Shown: piece by piece, positions 52,231-60,592 of the stretch
How the letters are laid out: each line of letters opens with the position of its first letter
Position numbering within the stretch: position 1 is the stretch's first letter
DNA from: UBA5078 sp051252515
Lineage (GTDB): Bacteria > Pseudomonadota > Gammaproteobacteria > Pseudomonadales > Pseudohongiellaceae
Length of the DNA: 64,000 nt
Assembly: GCA_051252515.1 (NCBI GenBank)
Contig: JBPOFS010000008.1
Coordinates: 62,001 to 126,000 of the forward strand
Direction of reading: 5' to 3'
Position numbers and translations under genes: made by a program
Notes under the pieces: model-generated
Databases searched by the model: none
Told to the model about the DNA's origin: nothing
Seen by the model: the letters and a program-made list of their open reading frames with translations, nothing else

Positions 52231-52425
52231 TTATACCGCTATTGCGTTAACGAAGGCCGTAGAACTGTGGAATTCATTCACTATGCTTTTTGCGTGCTTA
52301 CAGCACTTACCGCACTCTGAGGCTAGGCCAAGCTTTTCACGCAGGTCGGCAACACGGCTTGTGCCTTGCATGCACTCTTCGCGTATTTGGCTATCAGTGA
52401 TTTGTCTACAAATGCATACGTACAT
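52231..52425 (-). CDS. bfd: Bacterioferritin-associated ferredoxin Bfd
   Basis: A 64-residue [2Fe-2S] protein that reduces the bacterioferritin core to release iron. The four cluster cysteines are Cys4 and Cys6 (VCICRQ) and Cys38/Cys41 (SECGKCCKHA), with a third Cys42 beside them. GAGG lies seven nt before the ATG. It is upstream of bfr on the same strand but separated by a terminator; its promoter is overlapped by a Fur-like site, consistent with induction when iron is scarce. Confidence 0.92.
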   Translation of the reverse strand: MYVCICRQITDSQIREECMQGTSRVADLREKLGLASECGKCCKHAKSIVNEFHSSTAFVNAIAV

Positions 52426-52448
52426 GAATTTATCCTCAGTTGGGACAA

Positions 52449-52478
52449 ATAGTAAACCGTAATGAGAATGATTGTCAA
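52449..52478 (-). promoter_or_regulatory. bfd promoter overlapped by Fur-like box
   Basis: Minus-strand -35 TTGACA (52473-52478), 18-nt spacer, -10 TACTAT (52449-52454). The spacer holds AATGAGAATGATTGTC (52461-52476), made of GATAAT-like hexamers as in Fur boxes. Confidence 0.6.
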
Positions 52479-52584
52479 ATGTATTCGCTTACATTTCTAG
52501 GTACGGGCACTCAGCCTCTCACATACATCGTGATAAGATAGCCGCGGCTCACTACAAGCACTCTGAATCGGAAGGAATAATTGT

Positions 52585-54507
52585 TTGTTTAACCAACTTT
52601 TTACGACCAAAGGCCCACTCCAGGTGCCTAAACTGCTTGTGGCAGGCTTTTTAAGTATTCTTCTAGTGAAGCTCTTTTTTGCCTTTGCCTTAGATCTCTA
52701 TAGTGATGAGATCTTTTACTGGCAAGCTTCTACCTACCCCGCTATAGCCTACAGCGACCTGCCCTTTATGGCGGCATTGCTAACAGGCATAGGTAACACC
52801 TTATTTGGCAATACCGCATTAGCCATTCGCTCAGTGTTCTTAGTGCTTGGAAGTGCGATCCCTTTCCTAGTGTATTGGATAGCGCGCCCCATCGTGCCAA
52901 GACCTCAAGCTTTGCAAGCCGCAGCCTTGAGCTTATGCTTGCCTCTATGTGGCTTTTTGGGCCTACTTGCCGTCCCTGATGTGCCTCTACTTTTCTTCGG
53001 CCTCATATTCATTGGCGCCTTCGAACGAGCCACACGCACTGGCGCCACACAATATTGGGTCCTTACAGGGCTAGCCGCCGCACTTGGCGTCAGCACCCAT
53101 TATCGATTTGCACTATACCTAGTCGCCGGGTTCACCTATTTATTAGCGTTTTCTTCCATGCACAAACATTGGAGAACCTCCGGTTTGTGGATTGCTGCCG
53201 CGCTATTATTGGTAGGGCTATACCCCACTCTTTCCTTCAACTTCAGTAATGAGTTAAGTGGCATCGACTACCATTTGTTAGAACGGCACCCATGGGAGTT
53301 TCAAGCAGAAGGATTACTGCATGCTTTTAAGCAGGCTGTTTTGGTCACACCGCTGCTCTATATTGCTCTGATCTTCACCCTCGTTCGCCTCTGCATGGCA
53401 GCGCGTTCTGGTGACGCACAGAAGGGCTTGTTCGCGCTTTTCGCCCTGTGCAACCTTGGGGTGTATTTAGTGCTTGCGCCATGGACAGACAGCACCAGAA
53501 CGTCGATCCATTGGCCATTGTCTGGATATATACCGTTGCTCGTGTTCCTACCCGAAACATTGAAAGTCTGTGTGGCTTATTTGACGAATAAATTCAATGC
53601 TAGAGTCGCTGGGAATCTTTTAGTGCTTACCGTTGCAATCGGGTTCACAGGATCGATAGTGGCACTCGCCGGGCTAGGCTCGCAAGCGTTTCATTCCCAG
53701 TTACGTCCACTACTCGGTGACGCAGTTCTTTCAAACAAAATGGCCGGTTGGAAAGAATTTTCACGCTATGTTGACGACCTTGTCGCGCAACAAGAGCTAA
53801 CCACTGGTGCGATTATTGTGACGGACAATTACTACACTGCCGCGCAATTAGCCCTCGCACTACAAACCCCTATCGAAACTTACAATATCGACCAAGACAA
53901 GGCGATTAGGGATGGGCGAGCAGTGCAATACCAACTCTGGCAACGCAATACAGCGGCCTTAGAAGCAAAGCAGGATATTACTGGACTATTTATAACTGAA
54001 GACTCTACGCTAACGGTACCGGATAAAATTGCGATCCTACAACGCGCTTGCGATCAGTTCACTCACCTCGAGTTCTTGAATCAACTCTCCTTACTAAACG
54101 GAGCCAAACAGTTTAGTTTTTATCGAGGCGACAATCTTGCACCACGCGACGCCGCCAGTGCTTGCCCTAAGCCCACATTAGGGTGGCTGGATTTACCCGT
54201 CAGCAACGCTGAACTCAATGAAAACATACAAGTTTCGGGATGGGTGATCAATGAAGGACTGGGAGTAGAGCGCGTGGAGATCCTGCTCGATGAACAAACT
54301 ATTGCCATTGCTAACTATGGAGTTGCGAGACCGGACGTCGCGACGGCTATGAACGTCCAAAATGATCCGAATACGGTTAATCTTGGCTTTGAGGCGAACA
54401 TAGCGACAGAGTCATTGCCAAAAGGAAGCGCCACGCTAAGCGTGAAAGCGATTGGATTATCAGGCGAGGAACAAACCTTTGGAACAAGGTCAGTGGAAAT
54501 AAAGTAA
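52585..54507 (+). CDS. GT39-type membrane glycosyltransferase (ArnT/PMT-like)
   Basis: A 640-residue protein with many transmembrane helices. The first periplasmic loop carries the DE-type motif YSDEIFYWQ near residue 38, then YSDLPFMAALL, as in dolichyl-phosphate-mannose/lipid-linked-sugar transferases of the PMT/ArnT superfamily. About ten hydrophobic segments run to about 370. The last 200 residues are soluble and predicted periplasmic, ending in a beta-rich piece (VSGWVINEGLGVERVEILLDEQ). The start is TTG 52585 with AAGGA eight nt upstream. The sugar donor and acceptor (lipid A, other glycan or protein) are unknown. It stands alone, convergent with the NTF2-like gene. Confidence 0.78.
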   Translation: MFNQLFTTKGPLQVPKLLVAGFLSILLVKLFFAFALDLYSDEIFYWQASTYPAIAYSDLPFMAALLTGIGNTLFGNTALAIRSVFLVLGSAIPFLVYWIARPIVPRPQALQAAALSLCLPLCGFLGLLAVPDVPLLFFGLIFIGAFERATRTGATQYWVLTGLAAALGVSTHYRFALYLVAGFTYLLAFSSMHKHWRTSGLWIAAALLLVGLYPTLSFNFSNELSGIDYHLLERHPWEFQAEGLLHAFKQAVLVTPLLYIALIFTLVRLCMAARSGDAQKGLFALFALCNLGVYLVLAPWTDSTRTSIHWPLSGYIPLLVFLPETLKVCVAYLTNKFNARVAGNLLVLTVAIGFTGSIVALAGLGSQAFHSQLRPLLGDAVLSNKMAGWKEFSRYVDDLVAQQELTTGAIIVTDNYYTAAQLALALQTPIETYNIDQDKAIRDGRAVQYQLWQRNTAALEAKQDITGLFITEDSTLTVPDKIAILQRACDQFTHLEFLNQLSLLNGAKQFSFYRGDNLAPRDAASACPKPTLGWLDLPVSNAELNENIQVSGWVINEGLGVERVEILLDEQTIAIANYGVARPDVATAMNVQNDPNTVNLGFEANIATESLPKGSATLSVKAIGLSGEEQTFGTRSVEIK

Positions 54508-54516
54508 TACTCTGAC

Positions 54517-55422
54517 TTAGTAAGGGCTTAAGACCTCTACAGCCACTTTCCATTCGCCAGCTTTGGTGAAGTGCCAATAGCGAAGATAATTGGTATTGAA
54601 GCCAGCCCCTGCAACAGACATGGTTCCATAGGTGTATCCCACCTCACCAGACTCCGCCATGTAAGCGCCTGCTGATTCGAACGTGAGTGCCGACATGGCT
54701 ATCTTTTCGTCAAAGAAAGCCCCGTAAACGAGACTTCCAGATTCGTTACCGATACCAGGTGCCATTTCAGGAATGAAAATTCTTTGATGCTTAATGCCGA
54801 AGCGTGACGCTGTTCGGCGCCCCCCTCGAAGATTAATCGATTCGATGAATTCTCGATCGGCCTCGAGCAAAGAATCAACTGTATTGTGCGCTGCCAAGCT
54901 CTCTGACGCTGTCTCAGTGAGCAATAAGTCTGTATCTGCAATGTCAGGCTCTACATCAAGACTGAGAAAGCCCGGCACACTGACAACCATATCAGCAACC
55001 ATTCGCCATTCGCCGTCAATTCGACGCCAAATGTTAACAAAATGCCCATATATGCGGTTAAGTTCTTCGCCAGAGCCCGCTGAAAATCGAAAAGGGCCGC
55101 TCGTAAGACCAAGGTCTCCGGAGCGCGAAAAATCGATATAGTTTGCTTTAGATTCTAACGCTGAATTTCGGCGTTCTTCGGGACTGATCTGCTCGTATAG
55201 TAAACGCGCGTCTACGGGCCCACGCCTAAAGATCACCGCGCCATCACCAAACACATCCAGAAACGCTTGGTTCATTCCCAAGGTTCTAGAGCGTTCAGCA
55301 AAGGCAGCTTCTGCAACCTTCAGGCTTTCCCATATACTTAATCGGTCATCTGCTTGTGCAAACAGCGTCGAAGGGCTTAGTAGTGAAAGGAAAACCAGGA
55401 TTTTAGTTGTTGACGTCTTCAT
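54517..55422 (-). CDS. Secreted NTF2/SnoaL-like protein
   Basis: A 301-residue predicted periplasmic protein: signal peptide ending near LFAQ (about 24), then two NTF2-like (DUF4440/SnoaL) halves. The first runs from WESLKVAEAAFAERSRTLGMNQAFLDVF to VNIWRRIDGEWRMVADMVV (about 30-145), the second ends with YLRYWHFTKAGEWKVAVEVLSPY. Such cone-shaped domains bind small hydrophobic molecules or act as isomerase-like enzymes; function unknown. It is convergent with the glycosyltransferase (9 nt) and divergent from the AAA gene across 270 nt that hold nothing I can identify. Confidence 0.75.
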   Translation of the reverse strand: MKTSTTKILVFLSLLSPSTLFAQADDRLSIWESLKVAEAAFAERSRTLGMNQAFLDVFGDGAVIFRRGPVDARLLYEQISPEERRNSALESKANYIDFSRSGDLGLTSGPFRFSAGSGEELNRIYGHFVNIWRRIDGEWRMVADMVVSVPGFLSLDVEPDIADTDLLLTETASESLAAHNTVDSLLEADREFIESINLRGGRRTASRFGIKHQRIFIPEMAPGIGNESGSLVYGAFFDEKIAMSALTFESAGAYMAESGEVGYTYGTMSVAGAGFNTNYLRYWHFTKAGEWKVAVEVLSPY

Positions 55423-55692
55423 GGACGCACCACTTTAATTATCGTTCTTTGGTTAATCTGGTCGGTGACTGAAGTATGTACCAATATTGCAATCAGGTAT
55501 AGCGCATATCGCTAATTTCGCGTTTCCTGCAGACCAATCCACAAGGCCTGAAATTAGTATTTCTAGCGCTTAAAACTCGTCAATCGAGTGACTTTATCCT
55601 CGGCAAACAAGTAGAATCACACCAGTTAGATTACGCACTAGTCTTAGTGGATTAAGTAGAAGTTCGCGAGTTAAGGGAACAACGAGCGCAGT

Positions 55693-56559
55693 ATGCAAAT
55701 GTACTTAAAACATTTCAATCTCTCTGAGGAGCCTTTTTCGGCAACTCCAGATACACGTTTTTATGTTGAAAATACAAAAACTCATACGCTGTTTAGCGAA
55801 ATGATCGATGCCATCAATCAACCAGATGGTTTCATCAACATTATCGGAGATGCAGGGGCTGGCAAAACACTACATTGCCGTAAATTGCTCAACGCCCTAC
55901 GCTGCCATAAAAAGCGCTATTTAGTCGTGCACATCCCTCATTCACGCCTTAGCGAAGAAGGGCTTTATCTTGCCATCGCACAAGAGCTGAAAATCAAGCG
56001 AGCACCAGATAAAAGCCTTCGAGAGACTCTCATTACTCTCCTAACAAGCATTAATGAGCAATGTAATGTCGTGATCATCATTGATGAAGGCCAGTCCATG
56101 TCGGATGACACATTAGAGGCATTAGTAGACCTCGCTGATCAAGGCCAAAAAAGACTACTACGAGTTGCCCTTTTCTCGATGCCCCTAGACGCTCAACAAC
56201 AAGACTTACCGGCTAGTCGTGCGATCGAAAATCTCACGACTCTGAAGCGAGATTTGCAGGTCTTCGATAAAGTAGGTGTCACTCGCTATATCGAAACCAG
56301 ACTCGTCAAAGCGGGGTACCAACAAGGACCGCTCTACTCATCTGATGCCTTATTACTAATCGCCGAAATTAGCAAAGGCGTCCCACGAGTTATCAATCTA
56401 TTAGCTCAAAAAGCGCTTATTAACACCTTCAATGCAAAACTCGATCAAGTACAAGCTCATCAAGTGCGATTAGCTGCCGCAACCATTGATTATGCCATGC
56501 TAGACGAATTAGACTCCAAGCCCAGTTGGCTCAAGCGACTACGCAGCCGGAAGGCCTGA
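55693..56559 (+). CDS. ExeA/MshM-like AAA ATPase
   Basis: A 288-residue P-loop ATPase of the ExeA/GspA-MshM family, which assist assembly of type II secretion pores or MSHA pili. It starts with the family's typical HFNLSEEPFSATPDTRFY. Walker A is GDAGAGKT near 53, Walker B VVIIIDEGQ near 133, and a sensor/arginine region lies around ISKGVPRVINLLAQKAL near 240. At 288 residues it has only the ATPase and no C-terminal peptidoglycan-binding domain, closer to MshM than to ExeA. No pilus or secretin gene is nearby, so its partner is unknown. It lies 98 nt before cysE, which has its own promoter. Confidence 0.82.
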   Translation: MQMYLKHFNLSEEPFSATPDTRFYVENTKTHTLFSEMIDAINQPDGFINIIGDAGAGKTLHCRKLLNALRCHKKRYLVVHIPHSRLSEEGLYLAIAQELKIKRAPDKSLRETLITLLTSINEQCNVVIIIDEGQSMSDDTLEALVDLADQGQKRLLRVALFSMPLDAQQQDLPASRAIENLTTLKRDLQVFDKVGVTRYIETRLVKAGYQQGPLYSSDALLLIAEISKGVPRVINLLAQKALINTFNAKLDQVQAHQVRLAAATIDYAMLDELDSKPSWLKRLRSRKA

Positions 56560-56580
56560 GCGCATATTCCGAATACTCGG

Positions 56581-56608
56581 TTGCCACACTCTGACGCTTC
56601 GTTATAAT
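56581..56608 (+). promoter_or_regulatory. Sigma70 promoter of cysE
   Basis: -35 TTGCCA (56581-56586), 16-nt spacer, perfect -10 TATAAT (56603-56608), about 50 nt before the cysE ATG. Confidence 0.65.
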
Positions 56609-56657
56609 CACACCCGCCAACCGCTATTAGCGCAAAAAACACACTCAGCAGGGAACC

Positions 56658-57440
56658 ATGATGCAAGACCCTATTTGGACTCAGTTAGATGAAGAGGCAC
56701 GACACACTGTACAAACCGAGCCACTGCTCGCTAGTTACGTGTACGCATGCATCCTCAATCACGACAGCCTTGGGTCTGCTCTTAGTTTTCTCTTAGCGAA
56801 TAAGCTCTCTGATGAAGTCATGCCGGCAATTGCTGTTCGAGAGTTATTTGAAGCGGCATATCGAGAATCACCGGATATGATATTCAATGCGATTTCAGAC
56901 ATGCAGGCTGTTTATGATCGCGATGCGGCAACCAATAGCTATTTGCCCATCCTCTTATTCCTTAAAGGTTATCAATCGATTCAGGTCCATAGACTCGCAC
57001 ATTTTTTGTGGAAAAAAGGCAGAAAGACTCTAGCGTTTTTTATTCAGAGCCGTAATTCCGAAGTCTTCGGTGTAGACATACATCCCGCCTGCGTAATGGG
57101 CAAAGGCATTATGTTCGATCACGCCACCGGCATTGTCATTGGTGAGACAACAATCATTGAGGACGACGTCTCAATCATGCAATCGGTCACGCTAGGGGGC
57201 ACAGGGAACGAAACGGGAGACCGACACCCGAAAATTCGTTCAGGCGTGCTTATCTCCAGCGGCGCTAAGGTACTAGGCAATATCGAAGTTGGGACTGGGG
57301 CGAAGATAGGCGCTGGCAGTGTTGTACTTGAGGATGTTTCTCCACACACAACTGTTGTGGGAGTCCCGGCACATAAAGTCGGAAAGCCATGCTCCGAACT
57401 CCCTGCTCGAACCATGAATCAGAACGTTTATGAGAACTAG
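56658..57440 (+). CDS. cysE: Serine O-acetyltransferase CysE
   Basis: Acetylates serine with acetyl-CoA in cysteine synthesis, cytosolic. 260 residues, the E. coli CysE size. An N-terminal helical domain (to about 140) precedes the left-handed beta-helix of hexapeptide repeats. Catalytic Asp/His lie in VDIHPACVMGKGIMFDHATG (two parts: VDIHPA at about 136 and FDHATGIVIGE at about 154). GDRHPKIRSGVLI and AKIGAGSVVLEDV follow. The C-terminal tail would carry feedback inhibition and cysteine-synthase binding. GGGA precedes the ATG at 56658. Confidence 0.95.
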   Translation: MMQDPIWTQLDEEARHTVQTEPLLASYVYACILNHDSLGSALSFLLANKLSDEVMPAIAVRELFEAAYRESPDMIFNAISDMQAVYDRDAATNSYLPILLFLKGYQSIQVHRLAHFLWKKGRKTLAFFIQSRNSEVFGVDIHPACVMGKGIMFDHATGIVIGETTIIEDDVSIMQSVTLGGTGNETGDRHPKIRSGVLISSGAKVLGNIEVGTGAKIGAGSVVLEDVSPHTTVVGVPAHKVGKPCSELPARTMNQNVYEN

Positions 57441-57459
57441 CGCACACTTATTTTAGTTT

Positions 57460-57493
57460 TTGTAAACTTACTGTCATATTGAAATCTGATAAT
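57460..57493 (+). promoter_or_regulatory. Predicted Pho promoter of EAL-CBS-GGDEF gene
   Basis: TTGTAAA (57460-57466), CTTA, CTGTCAT (57471-57477, perfect half-site), then 10 nt and -10 GATAAT (57488-57493). Same spacing as at phoB, pstS and the TonB receptor. Confidence 0.6.
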
Positions 57494-57521
57494 AGATAGC
57501 CCTAATGAAGCGGTATCTATA

Positions 57522-59342
57522 ATGACTGACAATATAATACGACTGGTCCTACCGTCTTCTACAGATGAGGCAAGCTCCAATTTCGAGATCAATCAAGAGT
57601 TCGCTAGAATTCTCGAACACGAAAAGCTCAATGCTATTTATCAGCCAATTGTGGACTATAAACAACACACGATCCTAGGCTATGAATCACTTATTCGCGG
57701 TCCATCCGACAGCGCTCTGCATAATCCGGTAATGCTCTTCGATGTGGCTCGCCGCACAGAATCCCTTACAGAGTTAGATCTACTTTGTAAGCGCACCGGC
57801 ATTCATGGCTTTAAAGCCAAGCGTTTGCCCGGAAAACTGTTCCTTAACACCACCCCTCAAGGGCTTCTAGAACCAGGTCACCGTACCGGCCTCACATTAG
57901 AATATTTACATGAGCTAGGCCTCAAGCCCGAGAACGTAGTCATTGAACTAACAGAACAGTATCAAATGACGGACTCGCATGTACTAAGCAACGCTTTAGA
58001 ACACTACCGTCGCATGGGCTTTGAAATAGCAATAGATGACCTAGGAGCTGGCTATTCCGGACTGACACGATGGGCAGAGCTACGACCAGAATATGTAAAA
58101 ATAGACAGACACTTCATCCAGAACATTCATACAGATACGGTAAAGCAATCATTTGTCAGATCTATAATCGATATTGCTAAAGAGCTCAATTGCAAAGTAA
58201 TTGCCGAAGGCATTGAGAGTCGTGAAGAAAGCCAAATGTTGAAAGACATGGGTATCACTTATGGGCAAGGCTACTATTTTGGCCGCCCTCACGCTAATCC
58301 ACCTTACTCGATCCCAGAGAATCTGTTTCATGGGAGCAATGGACACATTCCTCGCAGTCAACCATGGCAGGTACGCGAGGGCATAGAAGACCTCCTCACC
58401 GAAGCGCCAGTTCTAATGTGTGAAGACAATCTTGAAAAAGCTTATCGGTACTTTGTGAAAGACGACCAATTAACGGCCGTTGCGGTAATCGACGCTTACC
58501 AAGTCCCAATCGGGCTAATAAGACGAAGCAAGTTACTAACAACTTTTTCTAGCCAATATGGGCGGTCTTTGCACGGAGCTAAATCAGTAAGCAATTTTAT
58601 GGAACGAACTAATATCGTAGTAGAAAGACAATGGAATCTTGAGCAAGTCAGCAATCTCATTACTGACAACATGAAAAATCAAATAGAAGCCGATTTCATT
58701 ATTGTTGATCATGGTAAATACGCAGGACTAGGAAAGGTTCTAGGGCTTTTGAAAAAAATTACCGACTTGCAAATACGTAACGCGAGATACGCGAATCCAC
58801 TCACGCTAATGCCAGGTAATGTTCCACTATATGAGCACCTAGACCAGTTAATAATATCGCAAGCCGATTTTTGCGTTGCCTATTGTGACATCGATAACTT
58901 CAAGCCATATAACGATGTGTATGGTTATTTTGAAGGTGATCGAGTGATCAAATTACTCGCTGACATATTATGTGAAAATACACTGAAACCGATTGATTTT
59001 ATAGGCCACGTCGGAGGGGATGATTTTATCGTGGTTTTCTCTAGTGATGATTGGCATGAGCACTGCAAGAGAATTCTCAACGCTTTTGAAAGCCATGTCC
59101 CTTCACTTTACACCGATGATGACCGAGTTCGTGGTGGGATTCACTCAGAGTCTCGCGAAGGGTTAAGTCAATTTTTCCCGTTTATGAGCTTGTCGATTGG
59201 TGTCGTCACTCCTGACACCAATAATGTAACATCACATAATGACATTTCAAATATGGCAAGTCAGGCGAAACACAACGCAAAAAATATTAAAGGAAACAGC
59301 CTTTTCATCGAACGAAGAAAATCGATTCCCTCCATTCGATGA
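57522..59342 (+). CDS. EAL-CBS-GGDEF bifunctional c-di-GMP protein
   Basis: A 606-residue cytosolic protein with the domain order EAL (about 30-250), CBS pair (about 285-400), GGDEF (about 430-595). EAL residues for phosphodiesterase look complete: Glu in YESLIRG near 55, Asn in LFLNTTPQG, ELTEQ, IDDLGAGYSGL, KIDRHF, IAEGIES and GQGYYFGRP. The GGDEF motif reads GGDDF near 497, and the I-site position reads KPID instead of RxxD, so product inhibition is probably lost. CBS pairs often bind adenine nucleotides, so nucleotide sensing is possible. It follows cysE by 81 nt and has a Pho-like promoter, suggesting phosphate-controlled c-di-GMP turnover. Confidence 0.87.
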   Translation: MTDNIIRLVLPSSTDEASSNFEINQEFARILEHEKLNAIYQPIVDYKQHTILGYESLIRGPSDSALHNPVMLFDVARRTESLTELDLLCKRTGIHGFKAKRLPGKLFLNTTPQGLLEPGHRTGLTLEYLHELGLKPENVVIELTEQYQMTDSHVLSNALEHYRRMGFEIAIDDLGAGYSGLTRWAELRPEYVKIDRHFIQNIHTDTVKQSFVRSIIDIAKELNCKVIAEGIESREESQMLKDMGITYGQGYYFGRPHANPPYSIPENLFHGSNGHIPRSQPWQVREGIEDLLTEAPVLMCEDNLEKAYRYFVKDDQLTAVAVIDAYQVPIGLIRRSKLLTTFSSQYGRSLHGAKSVSNFMERTNIVVERQWNLEQVSNLITDNMKNQIEADFIIVDHGKYAGLGKVLGLLKKITDLQIRNARYANPLTLMPGNVPLYEHLDQLIISQADFCVAYCDIDNFKPYNDVYGYFEGDRVIKLLADILCENTLKPIDFIGHVGGDDFIVVFSSDDWHEHCKRILNAFESHVPSLYTDDDRVRGGIHSESREGLSQFFPFMSLSIGVVTPDTNNVTSHNDISNMASQAKHNAKNIKGNSLFIERRKSIPSIR

Positions 59343-59457
59343 GCACCTGAACAGCTTTATAAGGCCCCGCATTAGCGGCCAGTTAAAATCTCCGTACTAC
59401 CCGAAATCACAGCGGGCACTTACTCTCAGCACTCCTAACCATAATGGCTAACAACCT

Positions 59458-60591
59458 TCAGCCGCCGGTGATCTGGATAAGAATACCTGCCGCCACAGCA
59501 GAACCAATAACACCGGCGACGTTAGGCCCCATGGCATGCATCAGTAAGAAATTGTGAGGGTTTGCCTCCATACCTACTTTGTTAGCCACTCGCGCCGCCA
59601 TTGGAACTGCCGACACCCCTGCCGAACCGATTAGGGGATTGATTTTGCTAGTCGAGAATAGATTCATCAATTTGGCCATCAATACACCGGCAGCCGTTCC
59701 TATAGAGAACGCCACCATACCCAAGACTAAAATCCCTAAGGTACTGGCAACGAGAAATTGATCGGCACTTAGTTTCGACCCAACAGCCAATCCTAGTAGG
59801 ATGGTCACTATATTAATGAGAGCGTTCTGTGCAGTCTTGCTCAAGCGATCGACAACACCGCTTTCTTTCATTAAATTACCGAAGCAGAACATCCCTAACA
59901 GGGGCGCCGCACTTGGTACGAATAACGCAACTAGAATTAAAAGTGCGAGCGGGAAAACAATTTTTTCACGCGTCGATACCACTCTTAACTGACTCATCTT
60001 AATTCGACGTTCATCCTCTGTCGTCAACAGACGCATAATTGGCGGCTGAATCAATGGCACCAAAGCCATATAGGAATAAGCAGAAACCGCGATTGCTCCA
60101 AGCATCTCGGGCGCCAAAATACCGGCCACATAAATGGCTGTCGGCCCGTCCGCACCACCAATAATACCGATTGCGGCGGCTTGTTGAACACTGAATTCAA
60201 ACCAACCGAACTCGTTAAGCGCTAATGCGCCAATCACTGTCGCAAATATTCCAAATTGTGCCGCGGCGCCTAACAATAAAGTTTTGGGGTTTGCTAACAA
60301 CGGACCAAAATCTGTCATGGCCCCAACACCCATGAAAATCAAAAGCGGGAAGATCCCAGTTTCAATACCCATATGATAGAACTGAGCCAAAACGCCATTA
60401 CCGGTGGCTATATCAACCCCGGGGATGTTCGCTAAGATGCCACCAAAACCAATCGGCAACAAAAGTAAAGGTTCGAATTTTTTGCTGATTGCTAAATAAA
60501 GTAAAAGCAATCCAACCAATATCATCACGAACTGTTTCAGTTCGATCTGATAGATCCCAGTGGAATACCAAATTGTAAGTAATTGATCCAT
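59458..60591 (-). CDS. oadB: Oxaloacetate decarboxylase beta subunit, Na+ pump
   Basis: Integral membrane subunit that decarboxylates carboxybiotin and pumps Na+ outward. 377 residues, with about nine hydrophobic segments. Family hallmarks are PLLIFMGVGAMTDFGPLLANP near 96, IGIIGGADGPTAIYVAG near 138 with the Na+-coupling Asp, FGNLMKESGVVDRLSKTAQNAL near 230, and NPLIGSAGVSAVPMAARVANKVG near 317. The start lies 1 nt past the oadA stop. Gene order oadG-oadA-oadB as in Vibrio. It is convergent with the EAL gene. Confidence 0.94.
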   Translation of the reverse strand: MDQLLTIWYSTGIYQIELKQFVMILVGLLLLYLAISKKFEPLLLLPIGFGGILANIPGVDIATGNGVLAQFYHMGIETGIFPLLIFMGVGAMTDFGPLLANPKTLLLGAAAQFGIFATVIGALALNEFGWFEFSVQQAAAIGIIGGADGPTAIYVAGILAPEMLGAIAVSAYSYMALVPLIQPPIMRLLTTEDERRIKMSQLRVVSTREKIVFPLALLILVALFVPSAAPLLGMFCFGNLMKESGVVDRLSKTAQNALINIVTILLGLAVGSKLSADQFLVASTLGILVLGMVAFSIGTAAGVLMAKLMNLFSTSKINPLIGSAGVSAVPMAARVANKVGMEANPHNFLLMHAMGPNVAGVIGSAVAAGILIQITGG

Positions 60592-60592
60592 G

